Assembly: GCA_030523765.1 (NCBI GenBank)
Contig: JAUNHX010000007.1
Coordinates: 1-64,000 of the forward strand
Length of the DNA: 64,000 bases
Direction of reading: 5' to 3'
From: Bacteroidales bacterium
Lineage (GTDB): Bacteria > Bacteroidota > Bacteroidia > Bacteroidales > P3
This document shows positions 7,157 through 15,692 of the stretch, in pieces (position 1 is the stretch's first letter; every line of letters begins with the position of its first letter). The notes beneath the pieces are model-generated. The model saw only the letters and a list, made by a program, of their open reading frames with translations, made no database searches and had not been told where the DNA came from. A program made the position numbers and the translations under genes.

Positions 7157-8338
7157 TTAGGTATCAACAGTGCGACAAAGCAGTCCAATGTGCTGTTCGC
7201 CTATGCGGGTGGCAACGAAGAAGAGGTTGCCCCCTTCGTGCACTTTCAGTTGTTGTTGCAGCTGGGAGACGGAGAGAGGGTAATTTTTGGTGACGACATG
7301 ACAACGACCGTTGGGCAACAGGGGACGCAAGGCTTTGGCGGTGGGTGCCACTTGATGAATGACTTCGAAGCAGCGGCCTGGGAAATCAGGGACGAGGGTG
7401 TCGGAGGTGTAGAGGTGGGTGTTGCGCCCTAATTTTTGGACATTGTACCAAACGCTGATGCTACGGAAGGCACCTCCTTTGAGAAGGGCGGCGTGGGGGT
7501 CGTAGAGGTAGTGTCTGGGTTGGGTGGTGTATAGCACTTCGGCAGCGGCTTCACTAGTTCGGGTGAAATGGTGGTGATGGCGAACTGTGCCGTCGGAAAG
7601 CAGGTCGACGCAATGGATGGTGGGTTCTGATGACGCTTGCCGACAGAGGAAAAGGACCTCTTTGCACTCGCCACCGACGGCGACCACATGGATGGCACTG
7701 ACGGAACCGACTTGAGAGGTGGCGGCGGCGAGGTCGATCATCGGACTGGCCTTGATGAGCAGTTGCTGTCCGTGCTGCCACAGCAGGGGCATCTGCTCAA
7801 GGATGTTGGGGCTGCAGTCTTCGAAGGCGACCACACGGTGCCCCTCGTTGCGACGGGCAGGATCGAGATAGAGCGTATGGAAAGACTGTTTGCATTGTGC
7901 CAACCAGTGGAGGCTATCATCACATACCACTTGGATAGGAGCGCTGATCTCAGCAAAATTGTGCGACTCTATCTCGCAAAGTGTAGCATTTTGTTCTACA
8001 TATACCGTATGTGAACGGTGTTGGGAGAAGAATAGGCTATCAATACCCATCCCACCCGTAAGATCTGCTACGGTGTCTCCCTCAATCAACGATGCCTTAT
8101 AACGTGCTGTGGCCTCCGATGAACTTTGTTCGCGGTTCAGTTGGGGAGGATATAAATAGGTTGGATATTGCACGAGGGATGGCCATTTGCTTTTAGCCTT
8201 TCGTAATCCCTCTATCTGCTGTGCAACCCATCGCATATCGATATCGGGATAGCGAGCCGATTGGAGCAATAACTGTAAGGGATCGTCATCGCAATGGTGT
8301 TGGGCAAAATCAAGGGTTGGTTGGTTGGGAAGGCTCAT
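7157..8338 (-). CDS. THUMP-like class I SAM-dependent methyltransferase
   Basis: Predicted S-adenosylmethionine-dependent methyltransferase of 393 residues, of a type widespread in Bacteroidota and usually annotated as having a THUMP-like C-terminal domain. Motif I is DLTGGMGID (residues 92-100), and LYLDPARR (156-163) takes the place of the N/DPPY motif. The substrate is probably an RNA, by analogy with THUMP-containing enzymes, but this is inference. The C-terminal 120 residues look like an RNA-binding module. Single gene, followed at a distance by the rplM operon on the same strand. Confidence 0.85.
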   Translation of the reverse strand: MSLPNQPTLDFAQHHCDDDPLQLLLQSARYPDIDMRWVAQQIEGLRKAKSKWPSLVQYPTYLYPPQLNREQSSSEATARYKASLIEGDTVADLTGGMGIDSLFFSQHRSHTVYVEQNATLCEIESHNFAEISAPIQVVCDDSLHWLAQCKQSFHTLYLDPARRNEGHRVVAFEDCSPNILEQMPLLWQHGQQLLIKASPMIDLAAATSQVGSVSAIHVVAVGGECKEVLFLCRQASSEPTIHCVDLLSDGTVRHHHHFTRTSEAAAEVLYTTQPRHYLYDPHAALLKGGAFRSISVWYNVQKLGRNTHLYTSDTLVPDFPGRCFEVIHQVAPTAKALRPLLPNGRCHVVTKNYPLSVSQLQQQLKVHEGGNLFFVATRIGEQHIGLLCRTVDT

Positions 8339-8555
8339 GCTTTGATACTAAGGTTGGTTCTATAAATTCACTGTCTATACAATAAAAGATGATAATGGGT
8401 GGTAGGAATCTTTTCAGTGCTTTCGAAGTGTTGTCGACATGTTACCGCTTATTACTCGGTTGTAAAGCTTGCTAGGCGACTTCGTTTTGCATAACAGTCT
8501 GTTCGACAAACCTTTAAAAAAGCAAGAAATGAATTTGTAGAACCCACCATAAAAT

Positions 8556-8602
8556 CCTCTCAACCTATATATGTCGGGGATCGATATAGATGGGTTGAGA
8601 GG
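8556..8602 (-). terminator. Terminator-like hairpin after the nucleotidyltransferase gene
   Basis: CCTCTCAACC (8556-8565) pairs perfectly with GGTTGAGAGG (8593-8602), and the stem can be extended inward by TATAT with ATATA. On the minus strand it is followed by a weak AT-rich tract (ATTTTA). It ends the five-gene run that starts at 13130. Confidence 0.65.
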
Positions 8603-8621
8603 AATATAGGGAGGTGATATT

Positions 8622-9512
8622 TTAATAAACGCCTTGATCGTGGAGTGCTTTCAGTCGTGCTACAACGCTAGGACGGTCTTCCTTGTAGGTGACGCCAAAC
8701 CACTGAGCAGTGGTTTTGAGCACGCGCATGGTAGCATAGCCGCGATTGATGAAGGTGTTGACAGCGAAGGGGATATAGTATTCTGATTTCATTTCGTTGC
8801 CATGCTCTTTGAGGAAGTCGACAAAGAGTTTCTCGCTCTCTCCAAAGTAGTCGGGGGTGAAACCAAAGAGGTTCATCGAGACGGTGGTGTCGGGGGCGAG
8901 GGGGTGTTTGGAACCATCGGTATCGGTGTATTCTATACCGTTGGCACTACGTGCGATAGCAGTGCGTTCAGTCATCGATACTAGCAGTCCTTCAGCATCG
9001 GTATTGCAAACGCCACGACTTACGCTGCCATTCTCAGATAGGGTGTTTTCCAAACGATAGCCAACCATACAGTATTTGCCTTTGCTAGAAGCGAGGGTGG
9101 TTAGATAATCGGCCATTACTTTGAAAGCATCGCCACCATAGAAATCGTCGGCATTGATAATGGCGAAAGGTTCGTGGATTACTTCTTTGGCCATCAGGAT
9201 GGCGTGATTGGTGCCCCAAGGTTTTTCTCGTCCTTCGGGTACTTTGAATCCTTCGGGCAGTTTGTCTAACTCTTGGAATACATATTCGACATCAATTTGG
9301 TTTTTGAAGTGCTCGCGGTTGAAGACTTTTTTGAAGTCGTCGGCAAAGCTGTGACGAATAACGAATACTACTTTGCCAAAGCCAGCACGGATGGCATCGG
9401 TTACCGAATAGTCGAGGATGGCTTCGCCGTGAAGGCCTACGCCGTCCATCTGTTTTAATCCACCATAACGGCTACCCATACCGGCAGCCAAAACTAATAA
9501 TGTAGGTTTCAT
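8622..9512 (-). CDS. NDP-sugar pyrophosphorylase-type nucleotidyltransferase
   Basis: Sugar-phosphate nucleotidyltransferase family protein of 296 residues, expected to transfer a nucleotide to a sugar phosphate. The N-terminal activation loop LAAGMGSRYGGLKQ (residues 8-21) is of the GxGxR-x(n)-K type, and NADDFYGGDAF (120-130) carries the metal-binding aspartate. The sequence differs from RmlA and GalU, so the sugar is unknown. It is the last gene of a run with tadA, 27 bp downstream of it, and is followed by a hairpin at 8556-8602. Confidence 0.88.
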   Translation of the reverse strand: MKPTLLVLAAGMGSRYGGLKQMDGVGLHGEAILDYSVTDAIRAGFGKVVFVIRHSFADDFKKVFNREHFKNQIDVEYVFQELDKLPEGFKVPEGREKPWGTNHAILMAKEVIHEPFAIINADDFYGGDAFKVMADYLTTLASSKGKYCMVGYRLENTLSENGSVSRGVCNTDAEGLLVSMTERTAIARSANGIEYTDTDGSKHPLAPDTTVSMNLFGFTPDYFGESEKLFVDFLKEHGNEMKSEYYIPFAVNTFINRGYATMRVLKTTAQWFGVTYKEDRPSVVARLKALHDQGVY

Positions 9513-9539
9513 ATAAGATAAGAATAGTTATTAATTAAT

Positions 9540-9995
9540 TTATCGTTTGGTTTTAAAAAATTCTTTCATCAATTGTTCACATTCTTCTTTCATCACTCCT
9601 GCTACGACTTCTGTTTTTGGATGGAGTATCACTCGGCCGGCTTGAGTATAGCCTCGCTTGGGATCGGTGGCTCCGTAAACTATACGACTGATTTGGGTCC
9701 ATCCGGCAGCGCCAGCACACATATGGCAGGGTTCGACGGTAACGTAGAGGGTGCAGCCTGTAAGATATTTTCCTCCAAGGGTTTCGGCAGCGGCGGTGAA
9801 GGCTAACATTTCGGCATGAGCTGTCACATCATTGAGGCGTTCTGTTTGGTTGTGTGCGCGGGCGATGATGCGACCGTCGCTCACAATGACGGCTCCAATA
9901 GGCACTTCGTCCTCTTGGGCAGCGTAGCGAGCTTCGCGTAAAGCTTGCTGCATATAAAATTCATCCTCGTTAAAACCGTTGTCAAAAATACTCAT
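9540..9995 (-). CDS. tadA: tRNA adenosine(34) deaminase / nucleoside deaminase
   Basis: Zinc-dependent deaminase of 151 residues. HAE (60-62) supplies a zinc ligand and the catalytic glutamate, and PCHMC (89-93) the two zinc-binding cysteines. TadA converts A34 of tRNA-Arg to inosine. The close relative guanine deaminase shares these motifs, and the residues HAEMLAF and EPCHMCAGA fit TadA well, though the internal GGKYLTGC segment is also seen in guanine deaminase-like proteins. It starts 8 bp after the upstream secreted-protein gene. Confidence 0.85.
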   Translation of the reverse strand: MSIFDNGFNEDEFYMQQALREARYAAQEDEVPIGAVIVSDGRIIARAHNQTERLNDVTAHAEMLAFTAAAETLGGKYLTGCTLYVTVEPCHMCAGAAGWTQISRIVYGATDPKRGYTQAGRVILHPKTEVVAGVMKEECEQLMKEFFKTKR

Positions 9996-10003
9996 GGTGT
10001 TGG

Positions 10004-10744
10004 CTATTTGTTGAAGAGTCGCATATCAACGGGAAGATAGCTATAGGTATGATATTGAATATAAAGACTGCCGTTATATTGATAACTTTCAATAGTGGGG
10101 AGCACCATGGCTCGGAAGGGAAGATATTCGTGGACAGCTCGCCAATCGATATGGGCTAATGCGTCGAGGCGTTTCTGTTCGGTATCAGCTGGAGGAGGAA
10201 GCTCATCGGCAAGAAACATCAGATTGTTAGACTGATCGAAGAGATAGTAGCGGTCGTAACGGAAAATATCTTGAACCAATACGCGGTAGGTGGGATGGCC
10301 ATTGTAGTCCCATTCCCCCTTGTAGGTGAGGTCTACTCCGTTGATACGCCAGTTGTAGAGGGGACCCCGGAAATCGTAACCAGCACTCTCGGTGAAGAAA
10401 TCGTTGGGGGAGATAGTGTTCCAGCGTCCTTTCTTGAACACTCGATAGACATCGCGTCCGTTGGAACGATAGCCCGAAATACGGTTCCCGTTCTGGTAAA
10501 TTTCAACACGCATGCATTGTGGTGGGAAGAACCAACGTTTCATTATGGTGGTATCGGAATGGCCTCGACGTACGGTGATGGTCTCGACATAGAGCATACT
10601 GTCGGTACGCTGTGCTTCTACATTCATAGTGCGTAGATAACGATCAACGATCAGGGCTGCGGTGTCGGGAATATACTGGTGGTTTTGTGCGATGGCTATC
10701 GTTGCCAGACAGAGGAAGACCAGTAGGGTGAGGTGACGTTTCAT
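10004..10744 (-). CDS. Secreted or periplasmic protein, LolA-like fold possible
   Basis: I do not recognise the family with certainty. The 246-residue protein has a clear signal peptide (hydrophobic residues 5-18, predicted cleavage after AIAQ at about 20). The mature part has alternating short strands, with repeated motifs such as RVEIYQNGNRISGYRSNGRDVYR. Its pattern recalls the half-barrel proteins that carry lipoproteins (LolA/LolB type), and the next gene upstream, 44 bp away, is a DUF4292 lipoprotein also thought to have a LolA-like fold. Function is therefore only guessed: cell-envelope lipid or lipoprotein handling. Confidence 0.7.
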   Translation of the reverse strand: MKRHLTLLVFLCLATIAIAQNHQYIPDTAALIVDRYLRTMNVEAQRTDSMLYVETITVRRGHSDTTIMKRWFFPPQCMRVEIYQNGNRISGYRSNGRDVYRVFKKGRWNTISPNDFFTESAGYDFRGPLYNWRINGVDLTYKGEWDYNGHPTYRVLVQDIFRYDRYYLFDQSNNLMFLADELPPPADTEQKRLDALAHIDWRAVHEYLPFRAMVLPTIESYQYNGSLYIQYHTYSYLPVDMRLFNK

Positions 10745-10788
10745 GGCTAATATAAATGGTTATGGGTTGAATATAAAAGGGTTCGCGG

Positions 10789-11478
10789 TTACTTTAGAGG
10801 AGATGCACTCTTGGGTATGGAGAAGGGGAAGGCGAGTACTTTGTTCAGTTCGATAGAGGAGTATTTCACTTGAACCGTACCAGAAAGGCGTGGATGCTTT
10901 ACCACAGCTTTGATATTTTTAGCATAATGCAGTTCGCCTATGGTGGCAGGGTTGGTAGGGGTACTTGTTATTACTTTGGTTTTGACTGCTTGGCCCAACA
11001 AGATATCTTGAACGGTGGCAAAATCAATATCGATATTGTATTGGCGTTGGAAATCGGCCATACTGCAACGGATATAGTCGTTGGTGGGTTTGATGTAGGC
11101 CATCACTGAGTCGGGGGTGATATAGCCGCGAGCCAATTCGATGAACTTGGATACGGTAATCCAGATAATACTGTCGTTGAGCATTCGAAGTTGTGCGTTG
11201 ACGTTGTAGTCGCTCACGGTGACGACCATATTGGCTGAAAGGGTCTGATATTTGTATTTTGGGGTCTTGACAGCAGGTTGTGTGGTTGGGTTAGAGGTAG
11301 GTTTGGTAGTGGGGTCCTGATTGGGAAGGGTAGGGACGGAGGGTGTAGGTTTGGTGCTAGGTTGCATTACGGTATCAGCCACACGTTTATCGCGAATCAA
11401 CTGGCGATGGGATCGACAGCTAGTGGCGATCAAGCAGAGAACCATAAGGGTAAGTATGATAAGACTTTTTGTTTTCAT
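10789..11478 (-). CDS. DUF4292 family lipoprotein
   Basis: Lipoprotein of 229 residues: signal peptide with a cysteine at 21 (CLIATSC), then a proline- and threonine-rich linker (about 38-72), then the DUF4292 domain. The family hallmark is present: LRMLNDSIIWITVSKFIELARGYITPDSVMAYIKPTNDY. This fold is related to LolA. Its ATG overlaps the stop codon of the upstream TPR gene by one base (TAATG), so the two are translationally coupled, an arrangement that suggests a shared envelope role. Confidence 0.87.
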   Translation of the reverse strand: MKTKSLIILTLMVLCLIATSCRSHRQLIRDKRVADTVMQPSTKPTPSVPTLPNQDPTTKPTSNPTTQPAVKTPKYKYQTLSANMVVTVSDYNVNAQLRMLNDSIIWITVSKFIELARGYITPDSVMAYIKPTNDYIRCSMADFQRQYNIDIDFATVQDILLGQAVKTKVITSTPTNPATIGELHYAKNIKAVVKHPRLSGTVQVKYSSIELNKVLAFPFSIPKSASPLK

Positions 11479-13130
11479 TAGTGTTTGTTTATGACGTTAT
11501 AGTGTCCTTTGATTTCTTCGTTGTTGGGATCGATCTGGAGTGCTTGTTCGATGTATCGTTTGGCATCGCTGTTGCGTCCCATCTTGTAGAGGATCCATGC
11601 GTAGGTGTCGAGGAAGTGTGGATTCTTTGGCTCGGCTTTGATCGTCTTAGCCGAGAGAGATAGAGCCTCATCGAGCTGCTCGTTGCGTTCTGCTAAGAGG
11701 TAGGCGTAGGAGTTGAGAACGTTATAATTAGAGGGACAACGGTTGATGGCTTGAGTGTAATAGTCCCTGCTCTGCTCAAATTGGTTCAGCTGGTTATAGC
11801 AATGAGCGAGCATGTCGTAGATATCGCACTGCATGGTTTCGTTGTAGCGTTTGGGAATGCCAAGTTTTTCGCATTGTGTGAGTTCTTCGATAGCGGGCTG
11901 ATATTCCTTCTTCATGAGATGAAGATAGCCCATCGTGTAGTGGGGAAGCATTTGGAAGGGAAAGAGAGCGGCGGCACGTTTTGAGATACTCATTAACTCA
12001 TCGTCGTTGTTATCTAAATTCATCTCGCACTCTATAAGGGCTTCCCATACCTCCCATTCGCTGCTATCGCGTTCTAGGTGACGTTGAATTACACGAGCCG
12101 CATCGGCATATTTACCCTGATTGATCAGCACACCGCTATAGAGGAGTCCATACTGGGTGGTGTCGGCATTATGGGTCATGATGACCTCTAGCAAATCGTT
12201 GGCATCCTGGGTATTGGCTTCCCATTCTTGTTCGTTATAGAAGTTGTAGAGGGTGCGTAGTTTGGTTTCGGTATCGAGTAAAGGGTTGGCAAAACCAGCT
12301 TTGAGCTCCTCTACCATCTGTTTGGGTTGCTTGGTGGCTTTGTAATACTCGGCACGCAATATGTGTATATATTCGTCGTTAGGATTAGAAGCTACCAGGT
12401 TGTCGAGATAGATCTTGGCTTTGTCGTATTGCTTGGCATCCATATATTTACTAGCCAACATAGAGTTGTATTTGGTGTTCTGAGGCATGGCTTGGGCAAG
12501 CTTTTCTATTTCTTTAATGCCTTTGAGTGGTTTGCCTATAGCATTCCATAGTCGCTGTTTCTGTACAGATATCTCTTCTGTTACGCCTACCATCTTCTCT
12601 ACGCGGTCTAATACTTCGATGGCTTTGGGTAGATTGCTCGAGAGAATATAACTATTGGAGAGTTCATAGTAGTAATCTAACTGGGATGGACGCTGTTTGA
12701 CAATGCTTTCCCAGGTCTGTGTTAGTTTTTCTTTATTGCCAGTTAACTGATAGAGACGTGCTACCCATATCTTATACCAAATATTATCTTTGTCCTCAGC
12801 GATAGCAGCTTCGGCATACACTATAGCGCTATCCATCCGTGTGGCTGTCATGATTTGACTTATACCATAAAGTGCAGCGCTATAGTGGGGATCCTGTCGA
12901 AGTATAGAACGATAGAGCGTCAATGCTTCAGCATCTTGACCTGTTTGCTGTTTCATCTTGGCATTGACTAGCATGGTTTCTTGCTTTAACAATTCATCGG
13001 AGAGTTCTCGAACAGCCTGCTGGTTGGTAGATGCAGTAACTGTAGGACTACTGCTCTTGCAACTAGTGGTGCACCATAGGAGGCACAGCATCGCTACAGA
13101 TACTCCGATTATGATCAATTTCTGCTTCAC
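11478..13130 (-). CDS. TPR-repeat lipoprotein
   Basis: Protein of 550 residues made almost wholly of tetratricopeptide repeats after a signal peptide with a candidate lipid-anchored cysteine at 24 (CTTSCKSS). Clear TPR pairs include ALTLYRSILRQDPHYSAALYGISQ and SDAKRYIEQALQIDPNNEEIKGHYNV at the C-terminus. It probably acts as a scaffold in the periplasm or at the outer membrane. The start codon is GTG at 13130; no in-frame ATG exists just upstream, and the next internal ATG would cut the signal peptide. First gene of a likely five-gene operon ending with the nucleotidyltransferase. Confidence 0.88.
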   Translation of the reverse strand: MKQKLIIIGVSVAMLCLLWCTTSCKSSSPTVTASTNQQAVRELSDELLKQETMLVNAKMKQQTGQDAEALTLYRSILRQDPHYSAALYGISQIMTATRMDSAIVYAEAAIAEDKDNIWYKIWVARLYQLTGNKEKLTQTWESIVKQRPSQLDYYYELSNSYILSSNLPKAIEVLDRVEKMVGVTEEISVQKQRLWNAIGKPLKGIKEIEKLAQAMPQNTKYNSMLASKYMDAKQYDKAKIYLDNLVASNPNDEYIHILRAEYYKATKQPKQMVEELKAGFANPLLDTETKLRTLYNFYNEQEWEANTQDANDLLEVIMTHNADTTQYGLLYSGVLINQGKYADAARVIQRHLERDSSEWEVWEALIECEMNLDNNDDELMSISKRAAALFPFQMLPHYTMGYLHLMKKEYQPAIEELTQCEKLGIPKRYNETMQCDIYDMLAHCYNQLNQFEQSRDYYTQAINRCPSNYNVLNSYAYLLAERNEQLDEALSLSAKTIKAEPKNPHFLDTYAWILYKMGRNSDAKRYIEQALQIDPNNEEIKGHYNVINKH

Positions 13131-13695
13131 TTTACTTTTCTGTATATTTTTACTACTAACGATTGTGGTGCGATAATATTGTGTGTATGGCCGATAAAAA
13201 ACAATTGGGAGGGGCTTGATTGAAAGGGGGCTACGAGCTGTGTTTTTATCAATAGTTTACATAATCGTGTTCACTGCCAAAATGGCGATAGGATATCAAA
13301 ATCCTTTGTGATTAGCAATAGATCTGTTGCTATAAGTGCAAAAATTAGTGGCAATAAAGATTGTTGATTATTTTCTTATTCTCAAACAGTTAATATACTC
13401 TACGCTCATATATCATCGCTACCATTATAGGATGATTTCTAAATATGTACTATATGGAGATGAATATGTTAGAAATGTAAAAAGTGAGTAACCAAAGTGA
13501 CTAGGATACTTCAATGACTATTTGTTAACTGTTTAACAATTATGAACTGTCATTGTTCTATCACTTCAGTCACTTTGGTTTCTTTTGGGTGTTCTAGAAG
13601 TCCTTCTTCGTTCTAATTCGCGAGATTGATGGATTTCTATTGTTTTTGGAGTAAGCTTGGGATTCTTTATTTATGTACAAAAGTCCCGATGGGTC
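13131..13695. other. Gene-free region with nested inverted repeat
   Basis: About 565 bp without a recognisable gene between the flavodoxin-like gene and the TPR lipoprotein gene, both on the minus strand. AT-rich. No canonical TAnnTTTG promoter could be placed for the TPR gene. The notable content is the nested inverted repeat at 13491-13579. Confidence 0.65.
13491..13579. repeat. Three-tier nested inverted repeat
   Basis: The outer arms ACCAAAGTGACT (13491-13502) and AGTCACTTTGGT (13568-13579) are perfectly complementary over 12 bp. Inside them CAATGAC (13512-13518) pairs with GTCATTG (13549-13555), and inside that TTGTTAA (13522-13528) pairs with TTAACAA (13533-13539) around a 4-nt loop. 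No T-run follows on either side, so it is not an ordinary terminator. It could be a structured RNA or the ends of a very small mobile element. Confidence 0.7.
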
Positions 13696-14349
13696 TTATT
13701 GTTCCTGCGCTAGGCGTTTGCCTAGATCGAAAGCGCGTTCAAGATCTTTAGGGAATTGGGTGTTGTGCATTTCTGTTTTGCGCGCTACATTGAGTTGGGC
13801 AGCATCGTAGCGGCTGTAGTCGTTGAATTGGTATGTGTCGAAAGAGTAGAGGATCTCAGTGGGGCCGAACATGCCTAGTTGATGAGCATTAACATCCATC
13901 AGAATGTCATAGGCGTTGTTTTTGTATGTCTGCATATCGGGACAGTTCATTGTATAGATAGTGGCAGAACGTTTGCCTTTGTTGATGATTGGATGTTGGA
14001 AGTCGGAGTAGTTGACAGCAGGGAAGATGATGCGTTCCATGAAGGCTCGAAGATTGGCGGTGGGGTAGCCACAATAAACAGGCGATCCGCATATGATAGC
14101 ATCGGCTTCTATTGCTTTCTCTAAGATGGGTTGAAGATCATCGGGATAGGAGCATACACCTTTTCGCCCTCTTTTTATCTTACAAGCGAAGCAACTCATA
14201 CAGCCTTTATAGTTGAGCGATCGATCATAAAGGTTAATATATTCTACTTCGGCACCTGCTGCTAAGGCACCTTCTTTTGCTCGTTGAAGGAGTTGAGCGG
14301 TATTGCCGTTTTTGCGTGGGCTTCCGTTGATAATAAGTACTTTTGTCAT
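13696..14349 (-). CDS. Flavodoxin-fold NAD(P)H-dependent oxidoreductase
   Basis: Flavin-binding reductase of the NADPH-dependent FMN reductase family, 217 residues. The FMN phosphate loop is INGSPRKNGNT (residues 7-17), and GSPVYCGYPTANLRAFMERI (about 93-112) is the second flavin-contact region. Three cysteines in CMSCFACK (50, 53, 56) mark the subgroup with an iron-sulfur flavoprotein-like motif, although the typical four-cysteine set is not complete here (another cysteine is at about 67, VCSYP). Electron donor and acceptor are unknown. It is 43 bp downstream of the AlkZ-related gene. Confidence 0.87.
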   Translation of the reverse strand: MTKVLIINGSPRKNGNTAQLLQRAKEGALAAGAEVEYINLYDRSLNYKGCMSCFACKIKRGRKGVCSYPDDLQPILEKAIEADAIICGSPVYCGYPTANLRAFMERIIFPAVNYSDFQHPIINKGKRSATIYTMNCPDMQTYKNNAYDILMDVNAHQLGMFGPTEILYSFDTYQFNDYSRYDAAQLNVARKTEMHNTQFPKDLERAFDLGKRLAQEQ

Positions 14350-14392
14350 ATTTAATTTGTTTTATAGTGATTCTCTTGTTTTCAGTTTTCGA

Positions 14393-15061
14393 TTATTTTA
14401 ATAGTTTGGCAATTTGCTTTTCTGTGGCGTTGGGTAATAATTTGATAAGGTGATTGAACATTCGTTGATACGATTCTTCATGACTGTGATTACAGTGGCA
14501 AGCTTCACGCCCCAACAACCGTTCAGGAGTGGTAAGTAACGACCAGCCAAAACCGTATCGGTGTCCATGTTTGTCGATGGGATAAACAAAGTCTTCAGTA
14601 ACAATGTGACACGACATTTGCATGCGTCCTATGTAGGCATCGAATTTACTTCGCATATTGTGACCAGTAAAATCACAGGCTTTACGTAAGTCGCGTGCTA
14701 TCATGCTGCCATGATCACGTAGGGTGTCAAGGATGATACCTTCGATACTCTCGGTAATTGGTGAGGGATGGGTAGATCTGCGCCAGTTGTAGAAATCGGG
14801 CCACCATTCGCGGCTGATGAAACCTGCTTTGTTAGCAAAGAATTTTCCGTACACACAGTCGCCTTCCGTTATTACGGCACTTTTCCATCGCCATAAGGGC
14901 CACTCCCATGAACCATCATCAAATTGAGTGAAGCGGCATTCTTTGGCCATTAACCCTTCGGCACAAAAGCCAGGAATTCCAGATTCTAGCAAAGGTAGGA
15001 ATCCGATTTGCTTGATGCACTCTATCAACTCGGGGCACGAATGAATTAATTGTTTATTCAT
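14393..15061 (-). CDS. AlkZ-related (DNA glycosylase-like winged-helix) protein
   Basis: Protein of 222 residues resembling the short AlkZ-related proteins of gut Bacteroidales. The central part (ILDTLRDHGSMIARDLRKACDFTG) looks like a winged helix, and ESGIPGFCAEGLMAKECRF, WEWPLWRWKSAV and CVYGKFFANKAGFIS are the parts that recall the family. AlkZ proteins excise bulky or cross-linked bases, but activity of this short group is not established to my knowledge. The ATG at 15061 was chosen; a frame extending to 15100 would need a TTG start. Confidence 0.72.
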   Translation of the reverse strand: MNKQLIHSCPELIECIKQIGFLPLLESGIPGFCAEGLMAKECRFTQFDDGSWEWPLWRWKSAVITEGDCVYGKFFANKAGFISREWWPDFYNWRRSTHPSPITESIEGIILDTLRDHGSMIARDLRKACDFTGHNMRSKFDAYIGRMQMSCHIVTEDFVYPIDKHGHRYGFGWSLLTTPERLLGREACHCNHSHEESYQRMFNHLIKLLPNATEKQIAKLLK

Positions 15062-15154
15062 CGTTTTTTTTTGCTTGATTGTTTCGGAAATATTCAACAA
15101 ACGAGTTCATGTTAATAGTGGTTGTGTAGTGTTATTATTGCCGATACTCTGTAT

Positions 15155-15182
15155 AAATAAAAAGTCCCTTTGAAGGGACTTT
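15155..15182 (-). terminator. Terminator after tRNA-Val
   Basis: AAAGTCCCTT (15161-15170) and AAGGGACTTT (15173-15182) form a 10-bp stem with a 2-nt spacer (effective loop 4 nt). On the minus strand it is followed by TTTTTATTTAT. It lies directly 3' of the tRNA. Confidence 0.85.
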
Positions 15183-15186
15183 GGTG

Positions 15187-15261
15187 TGGTCTGTGGCAGA
15201 TTCGAACTGTCGACCTCTTCCGTGTGAAGGAAGCGCTCTGAACCAACTGAGCTAACAGACC
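15187..15261 (-). tRNA. tRNA-Val (anticodon CAC)
   Basis: The 75-nt cloverleaf reads GGTCTGT...ACAGACC for the 7-bp acceptor stem with discriminator A. The anticodon stem CTTCC/GGAAG carries loop TTCACAC, giving anticodon CAC (codon GTG). The T loop is TTCGAAT; its stem has one A-C mismatch (GACAG with CTGCC). CCA is not encoded. A full promoter lies upstream and a terminator downstream, so it is a single-gene transcript. Confidence 0.95.
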
Positions 15262-15305
15262 CTCTCGACTTGTTGTTGTAGTTTTCGTTGGCTTGAAAAC
15301 GGATG

Positions 15306-15337
15306 CAAAAGTACAACTTTTTTCTTAACTGGACAAA
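15306..15337 (-). promoter_or_regulatory. Promoter of tRNA-Val
   Basis: On the minus strand TTTG (15334-15337), a 20-bp spacer, and TACTTTTG (15306-15313). The predicted start is about 40 nt upstream of the mature tRNA. Confidence 0.85.
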
Positions 15338-15623
15338 ATAATCTTCATTTTTGGTTGTTGAAAGTTTGGAATGATGTTTGTATCAGTAACATATAATTTG
15401 TTTTTATTTTTGTTTTTGTTAGATTAGGTGGGTGAAAAAACTGTTATGGTTGGCTTATAAATAATAAATTGAGGTCTTAGTGATGATGATAAATATGGGT
15501 AATATTGGGGATAATATAGATTGGTAATAGTGGCGGTGCGTGTTAGAAGCAGTGTGAAGGATTCTTTATTGTAGAGGCAATAGAAGTAGATGATAGTTGT
15601 AGATATGGTAGTAATATAAATAG
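15338..15623. other. Intergenic region without recognisable features
   Basis: AT-rich DNA between the tRNA-Val promoter and the terminator of the large T9SS cargo gene. Purine-rich, with loosely repeated GTAGA and GGTAATA words near 15490-15610 but no strict period. No gene seen. Confidence 0.6.
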
Positions 15624-15651
15624 AAAGGGCGTTTCCACAGAAACGCCCTTT
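15624..15651 (-). terminator. Terminator after the large T9SS cargo gene
   Basis: AAAGGGCGTTT (15624-15634) and AAACGCCCTTT (15641-15651) form a perfect 11-bp stem with a 6-nt loop, 41 bp after the stop codon. It is followed on the minus strand by an AT-rich tract. Confidence 0.85.
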
Positions 15652-15692
15652 CCTATTTATTGCTGCACGGGGCAGCGAATCAGACGCTAGAA

